Source: Dyella_B acidisoli
Lineage (GTDB): Bacteria > Pseudomonadota > Gammaproteobacteria > Xanthomonadales > Rhodanobacteraceae
DNA: 64,000 bases
Reading direction: 5' to 3'
Assembly: GCF_049532895.1 (NCBI RefSeq)
Contig: NZ_CP064031.1
Coordinates: forward strand, 1,550,001 to 1,614,000
Position 1 is the stretch's first letter; each line of letters begins with the position of its first letter. The translations under genes were made by a program, and so were the position numbers. The notes under the pieces are model-generated. The model was not told the DNA's origin, did not search any database, and worked only from the letters and a program-made list of their open reading frames with translations. Of the stretch, positions 59,563 through 64,000 are shown one piece after another.

Positions 59563-60972
59563 ATGACGACTTACTCACCTATGAAGACATTCTTTTCATC
59601 GCGATGGATGCTGCTCATTGTCTCGCTTGCCGCCTGCGGTGGCGGCGCAAGCGAGGTCTCGGCCGCGACTTCGGAGTTCACTCCCGCCACGACAATCACA
59701 GCCGAATTCGTCCACCCCGGCGTGATGCATACATCAAGCGATCTCGCGCGGATCAAAGCTCATCTAGGCGAAGAGCCGTGGTCAAGCGCGTACCTTAAGT
59801 TGAAGAATGATCCTCTTTCTTCGCTAACCTATAGAACGCGGGGCGGAAGTTGCCCGAACGTTGTGCGCGATACGCGCGCCGTTTGCATGGGTCAGTTCAA
59901 CGACGATGCCGATGCTGCTTATCAGCAGGCGCTTATGTGGGTGCTGAGCGGCGATCATCGTTATGCCGCCAACGCCATGGAGATTCTCAACGCTTGGTCG
60001 AGTACGTTGAAATCGATCAGCGGTCACGATGCACCCTTGGCGGCCGGACTGAATGGCTTCAAGTTCGTGTCCGCAGCAGAGCTTCTCCGTTATAGCAACG
60101 CTGGCTGGTCATCCAGAGACATTGCCGCGGCGGAGACGATGTTCCTCAATGTCTTCTATCCGGTGATTAAGGATTTCGCACCTTACGCCAATGGAAATTG
60201 GGACTCCAGCTGCATGAAGACCATCATGGCGATCGGTGTCTTCACCAACGACTGGAAACTCTTTAATCGCGCGCTCGACTACTACTACAACGGCCCATCC
60301 GATGGAGCATTGATTCACTACGTCATCAATGCGTTCGGAGAAACGCAGGAGAGCGGGCGGGACCAGGCACACTCGCAGCTGGGTATCGGCAATCTGGCTG
60401 AGGTGGCCGAAGTGGCCTGGGCTCAGGGATTCGACCTGTACGCTGCCTACGATAACCGCCTGCTTGCCGGCTTTGAGTACGTTGCATCGTACAACCTTGG
60501 CAACGAAGTGCCATTCACACCCATGGTCGATACCACGGGCAAATATCGGCACTACGTCATCTCCAGTTTTGACCGTGGACAATTCCGCCCCATCTACGAG
60601 ATGGTCTACAACCACTATGCTCGCCGCGAGAACCTGGCAGCACCCCACACTCAGCAAGCTGCTGAGCGCATACGTCCGGAAGGGCGCACACCCTATGCCG
60701 ACAATGTTGGTTTCGGGACGCTACTCTTCACGCAGGATTCCGTCCGCACTTTGGCGCCGAGGGGTAAAGGCAACGTGCCGACAGGATTTTCCACCTGTGC
60801 GAGTGAGGGCGGAATTTGTAGGGTTTCGCAGGGAACTGGATTGGTGGCTTACGGTGCGGACGGTGTCTGGCACTATCGCGAAGTCGGCGCGGGCGAATCG
60901 ATCAGTTGCACCAATGCAGATTTTGGCGATCCCCGGATGGGTGTCCATAAGACTTGCTCATATCAACGGTGA
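59563..60972 (+). CDS. Alginate-lyase-fold lipoprotein
   Basis: 469 residues. A lipoprotein signal with lipobox SLAAC (Cys about 26 from the first Met) is followed by Gly/Ala-rich residues and a catalytic-domain pattern of the alginate lyase family PF05426: HPGVMHTSSDLARIKAHLGE, WSSAYLKLKNDPLSS, ANAMEILNAWSSTL, NWDSSCMKTIMAIGVF and ESGRDQAHSQLGIGNLAEVA. The NWDSS and RDQAH blocks carry the likely catalytic residues. ATG at 59581 gives a better lipoprotein leader and may be the true start. It may degrade an extracellular polyuronate at the cell surface; the substrate is not proven. Confidence 0.78.
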   Translation: MTTYSPMKTFFSSRWMLLIVSLAACGGGASEVSAATSEFTPATTITAEFVHPGVMHTSSDLARIKAHLGEEPWSSAYLKLKNDPLSSLTYRTRGGSCPNVVRDTRAVCMGQFNDDADAAYQQALMWVLSGDHRYAANAMEILNAWSSTLKSISGHDAPLAAGLNGFKFVSAAELLRYSNAGWSSRDIAAAETMFLNVFYPVIKDFAPYANGNWDSSCMKTIMAIGVFTNDWKLFNRALDYYYNGPSDGALIHYVINAFGETQESGRDQAHSQLGIGNLAEVAEVAWAQGFDLYAAYDNRLLAGFEYVASYNLGNEVPFTPMVDTTGKYRHYVISSFDRGQFRPIYEMVYNHYARRENLAAPHTQQAAERIRPEGRTPYADNVGFGTLLFTQDSVRTLAPRGKGNVPTGFSTCASEGGICRVSQGTGLVAYGADGVWHYREVGAGESISCTNADFGDPRMGVHKTCSYQR

Positions 60973-61001
60973 TTCGATACTGAGCTAGTTGTACGGCGTG
61001 G

Positions 61002-61132
61002 GTTGGGGTGCAAACCCCAACTTGCCATGCATGCGGCAGAATGTTGAATTTGCGGCCCTGTAGGCTGGGATGAAATCCCAGCATTGCTGTCCATCCAAGC
61101 ATCGCGATGTTGAGGTTTACACCCCACCTACG
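61002..61132. repeat. Composite repeat, GTTGGGGTGCAAACCCCAAC family
   Basis: GTTGGGGTGCAAACCCCAAC at 61002, a middle unit TAGGCTGGGATGAAATCCCA at 61061, and a diverged right arm at 61107-61132. The family also forms 44098-44171. The nth stop codon falls at the end of the right arm. Confidence 0.7.
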
Positions 61133-61763
61133 TCGGCGTCTTGTCTTTGTACCCGCACAAGTCGCGGATTACACACTGGGGGCAATCGGGCTTGCGTGCT
61201 TTGCACACGTAGCGCCCATGCAAGATCAGCCAGTGATGCGCATCCTGCTTGAACTCCTTCGGCACTACTTTTTCCAGCTTATCCTCGACTGCGCGCACGT
61301 CCTTGCCAGGCGCGAGGCCGGTACGGTTGGCGACGCGGAAGATGTGTGTGTCGACGGCGATGGTGGCGTGGCCAAATGCAGTGTTGAGCACGACGTTGGC
61401 GGTCTTGCGTCCGACGCCCGGTAGCGCCTCCAGTGCCTCGCGGTTGTCTGGCACTTCGCTGTCGTACTGATCAACCAGGATTTGGCAGAGCGCGATGACG
61501 TTTTTCGCCTTGGCGTTGTACAGGCCAATGGTGTTGATGTAACGCTTGAGCTTTTCCTCACCCAGCTTGAGGATAGCCTGCGGCGTATTGGCCACGGGAT
61601 AGAGCTTGCGTGTGGCCTTGTTCACGCCGACGTCGGTGGCCTGTGCAGATAGCACCACCGCCACCAGCAATTCGAATGGCGTGGTGTAGGCCAGTTCTGT
61701 GGTGGGATGCGGATTGAGTTCGCGCAGGCGAGTGAACAGTTCGACCACATCCGTTTTCTTCAC
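61128..61763 (-). CDS. nth: Endonuclease III
   Basis: 211 residues. The helix-hairpin-helix and catalytic region read LPGVGRKTANVVLNTAFGHA, with the Lys in GRKTA, and AVDTHIFRVANRTGL contains the catalytic Asp. The C-terminal iron-sulfur cluster is CKARKPDCPQCVIRDLC. It removes oxidised pyrimidines and cleaves abasic sites. It overlaps rsxB by ATGA. Confidence 0.95.
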   Translation of the reverse strand: MKKTDVVELFTRLRELNPHPTTELAYTTPFELLVAVVLSAQATDVGVNKATRKLYPVANTPQAILKLGEEKLKRYINTIGLYNAKAKNVIALCQILVDQYDSEVPDNREALEALPGVGRKTANVVLNTAFGHATIAVDTHIFRVANRTGLAPGKDVRAVEDKLEKVVPKEFKQDAHHWLILHGRYVCKARKPDCPQCVIRDLCGYKDKTPT

Positions 61764-62362
61764 TGCTTGGGCTCCTGTTTCCTGGCTTTTGCGCGTGCAA
61801 GGGCGTCGAGCACGCTTTGGCTGGCGTCGTGCACGTGTGCCTTGCGTGCCATCAATTCCGCCTCGCGTTGTGCTTGTTGTGCAGAAAGGCGTGCTTCACG
61901 GCGTTCAAAATGTTCGCGTGCCACATTGGCGTGGGCGGGATCATTGGCTTGTGCCAATGGCATAGGCTCAAGCACGATGCAGTCGACCGGACAAGCTGGT
62001 ACGCAACGTTCGCATCCGGTGCAATCGTCCGCAACGACTGTGTGCATCAGCTTGTTCGCACCGATGATGGCATCGACAGGACACACCTGAATGCATTTGG
62101 TGCAGCCGATGCAATCGGCCTCGACGATGCGTGCCAATGTGCGTGGTTTTTCCACGCCATTTTCGGGATTCAACGGCAGCGGTGCGCGGCCGAGCAGGGC
62201 AGCCAGCTTGGCGATGCCTTCACTGCCACCGGGCGGGCATTGGTTGATCTCCGCCTCACCGTTGGCAATCGCTTCCGCGTAAGGACGGCAGCCGTGGTAG
62301 CCGCATTGTTCGCATTGCGTTTGCGGCAGCAGGGCGTCGATGCGGTCGGCGAGTGTGGTCAT
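61760..62362 (-). CDS. rsxB: RnfB/RsxB-like iron-sulfur protein
   Basis: 200 residues. An N-terminal Fe4S4 motif (CEQCGYHGCRPYAEAI, with a further Cys in NQCPPGG) is followed by two bacterial ferredoxin motifs (CIGCTKCIQVCPVDAI and CTGCERCVPACPVDCI) and a long charged tail. The membrane helix of canonical RnfB is missing, and no rnfACDGE genes are adjacent, so it may serve another electron-transfer path, possibly keeping the nth cluster reduced or loaded (inference). Its stop overlaps the start of nth. Confidence 0.85.
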   Translation of the reverse strand: MTTLADRIDALLPQTQCEQCGYHGCRPYAEAIANGEAEINQCPPGGSEGIAKLAALLGRAPLPLNPENGVEKPRTLARIVEADCIGCTKCIQVCPVDAIIGANKLMHTVVADDCTGCERCVPACPVDCIVLEPMPLAQANDPAHANVAREHFERREARLSAQQAQREAELMARKAHVHDASQSVLDALARAKARKQEPKQ

Positions 62363-62371
62363 TCGCCAACC

Positions 62372-62518
62372 TCCCTCTCCCCTCCGGGGAGAGGGTCGGG
62401 GTGAGGGGACATGCGTGCGATGAATTTCAAAGCGTGAGTGAACACCTGATCTCTATCTTTCAAACTGGTCGCGAGGTTGGCCTCTCACCCCAACCCTCTC
62501 CCCGGGGGAGAGGGAGTA
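62372..62518. repeat. Paired CCCTCTCCCC palindrome repeat
   Basis: CCCTCTCCCCTCCGGGGAGA at about 62372 and AACCCTCTCCCCGGGGGAGA at about 62495 flank 100 bp, with GGGGTGAGG/CCTCACCCC-type pairing between the ends. Same class as units near 37246, 52125 and 56125. Confidence 0.7.
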
Positions 62519-62522
62519 AAAA

Positions 62523-64000
62523 CTACCGCACGGTTGCGCCGGGCTTCGCGCCCTGATCCGCATCCAACAAAAACAGATCGCTACCACCATCACCCGCGGA
62601 AAGAACCATCCCTTCTGACAAACCAAAGCGCATCTTGCGCGGGGCAAGGTTGGCGATAAACACCACGTTGCGCCCCACCAGCTTCTCCGGCTCGCCATAG
62701 GCGGCGCGGATGCCGGAGAAGATCTGGCGCTTGCCGAGCGGGCCGGCATCCAGTTCAAAACGAAGCAGCTTGTCCGAGCCTTCCACAAACTCGCACGCCA
62801 GCACCCTGCCGACGCGCAGGTCCAGCTTGGCGAAATCGTCGATGTTGATGGTGGCGGCTTCTTGCGTGGCGATGGGAGCGGCTTCGGTCATGGGTTTGCT
62901 GTCTTTCTTGGCGGGCTTCTTGGTGGTGCTTGCGGGTTCCGGCGTGGAACCGAGCGATTCCTTCGAGGCTTCGATCATCGCTTCGATCAGCTTGGGATCG
63001 ATACGCGAGAGCAACGGCTCGAAGGTGTGGATGGTGTGATTGTGCAGCGTGGCGCACGCAGCGTCGAAATCGGCGATCGGCGCAGCCAGGAATTTCTCTG
63101 CCGCTTCCACGGTGGCGGGCAACACGGGCTTGAGTAGACCGCCGAGCAAGCGGAACGCGGACAGCGAGAACGAGCACACTTGGTGCAGCTCTTCGCGCTG
63201 CGCTTCGTCCTTCGCCATCGTCCACGGCGCCTTGATGGCGATATGGCCGTTGACCAGATCCGCCATCAGCACGAATTTGCGCATCACTTCGGCGAATTCG
63301 CCGCTTTCGTACAGCTTGGGCACGTCGTCGTAGTGCGACAGCAGCGCACGCCACAGTTCGTTCTGTTCTTCCGAGAAACTGGCGGCGAGACGGCCGTTGA
63401 AGAACTTCTGCACGAAGCCGGCGGTACGGCTGGCGATATTCACCCACTTGCCGATCAGGTGCGAATTGACGCGTTCCTCGAAGGCCTTCAGATCCAGGTC
63501 GACGTCCACCGGCGCATCGTTGAGCATGGTGGCAAAGTAGTAGCGCAGGAATTCCGGATTGAGTCCGACGTCCAGATACGTGCGCGCCTGGATGAAGGTG
63601 CCGCGCGATTTGGACATCTTCGCGCCGTTCACCGTGAGGTAGCCGTTGACGTGCAGCGCAGTGGGCGTGCGGAACTGCGCGCCGTGTAGCATCGCCGGCC
63701 AGAACAGGCCATGGAAGTTGATGATGTCCTTGCCGATGAAGTGGTGCATCTCCGTGTGGCTGTCAGCGCTAAGGAAATCGTCGAACTTCAGACCGGTGCG
63801 ATCGCACAGATTCTTGAAGCTGGCGAGATAGCCGACGGGCGCATCCAGCCACACGTAGAAGAACTTGCCCGGCGCATCGGGAATGGGAAAGCCGAAGTAG
63901 GGCGCGTCGCGCGAGATGTCCCAATCCTTCAGGCCGCCGTCCAGCCATTCCTTGAGCTTGGCGACCACGCCGGGATTGGCCACCGGCTTGCCATCGGTGA
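62523..64000 (-). CDS. metG: Methionyl-tRNA synthetase (5'-partial)
   Basis: The frame is open to the window end, so the N-terminal catalytic HIGH region is missing. Visible parts: the class I active-site segment (FYVWLDAPVGYLASFKN), the KMSKS loop NGAKMSKSRGTFIQARTYLD, the anticodon-binding helical domain, then a linker (STTKKPAKKDSKPM) and the C-terminal tRNA-binding/dimerisation domain (KLDLRVGRVLACEFVEGSDK). It attaches methionine to tRNA-Met. It ends just before a palindromic repeat, followed by rsxB. Confidence 0.94.
   Translation of the reverse strand, partial: TDGKPVANPGVVAKLKEWLDGGLKDWDISRDAPYFGFPIPDAPGKFFYVWLDAPVGYLASFKNLCDRTGLKFDDFLSADSHTEMHHFIGKDIINFHGLFWPAMLHGAQFRTPTALHVNGYLTVNGAKMSKSRGTFIQARTYLDVGLNPEFLRYYFATMLNDAPVDVDLDLKAFEERVNSHLIGKWVNIASRTAGFVQKFFNGRLAASFSEEQNELWRALLSHYDDVPKLYESGEFAEVMRKFVLMADLVNGHIAIKAPWTMAKDEAQREELHQVCSFSLSAFRLLGGLLKPVLPATVEAAEKFLAAPIADFDAACATLHNHTIHTFEPLLSRIDPKLIEAMIEASKESLGSTPEPASTTKKPAKKDSKPMTEAAPIATQEAATINIDDFAKLDLRVGRVLACEFVEGSDKLLRFELDAGPLGKRQIFSGIRAAYGEPEKLVGRNVVFIANLAPRKMRFGLSEGMVLSAGDGGSDLFLLDADQGAKPGATVR

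Overview
The window looks like chromosomal DNA of a gammaproteobacterium of the Xanthomonadales, most likely Rhodanobacteraceae (Dyella, Rhodanobacter, Luteibacter or relatives). The basis is the high GC coding bias, the Xanthomonadales-like minor pilin operon, the pst-phoU, recCBD and rnr-rlmB arrangements, and several families of GC-rich intergenic palindromes. Genus cannot be fixed from the sequence alone.

Layout. 1-4.4 kb: the end of an RcsB-like response regulator, a LysR regulator divergent from a Tat-exported metallo-beta-lactamase-fold hydrolase, then an AraC regulator with a DMT exporter. 4.8-7.9 kb: 'locus A', with a small protein, a MASE1 membrane sensor with a degenerate histidine-kinase-like C-terminus, and, convergent to it, two tandem copies of a small secreted protein. 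8.1-9.4 kb: small hypotheticals. 9.48-17.38 kb: an integrated P4-like satellite in tRNA-Thr(CGU), with a 17-bp att repeat, ATACCCCC arm-type sites at both ends, integrase, AlpA regulator, primase-helicase, iteron-like repeats and envelope-directed cargo. 17.6-22.8 kb: minor pilin operon pilV-W-X-Y1-E. 22.9-32.1 kb: recC-recB-recD on the minus strand. 32.4-34.6 kb: 'locus B', a second MASE1 pseudo-kinase plus convergent secreted protein. 34.8-45.2 kb: msrA, a phosphoesterase with a coupled small protein, rhtA, an M23 peptidase, a TfoX-like protein, tRNA-Ala, rnd, a TPR/FGE-sulfatase-like protein, a NIPSNAP protein and an alginate lyase. 45.4-51.2 kb: tRNA-Leu, rnr-rlmB-small membrane protein, and a GT39-type glycosyltransferase. 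51.3-56.1 kb: pstSCAB-phoU behind a good Pho box. 56.4-64 kb: rnt, a DcaP-like porin with a Pho-box-like site, a second alginate-lyase-fold lipoprotein, nth-rsxB and the C-terminal part of metG.

Two systems stand out. First, the MASE1 protein and the GLGQ-WPNA/CTDP secreted protein occur twice, 27 kb apart, in the same tail-to-tail arrangement. Both MASE1 proteins lack the phospho-acceptor His, the N-box Asn and the D-box Asp, yet share other conserved motifs. This points to a diverged signalling or envelope system rather than ordinary two-component kinases. Second, the tRNA-Thr satellite is compact (about 7.9 kb), its ends can be defined at base level, and it carries a lipoprotein and a secreted protein that could be superinfection-exclusion cargo (inference).

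Assignments rest on reading translated sequence for known motifs. No database search was run.
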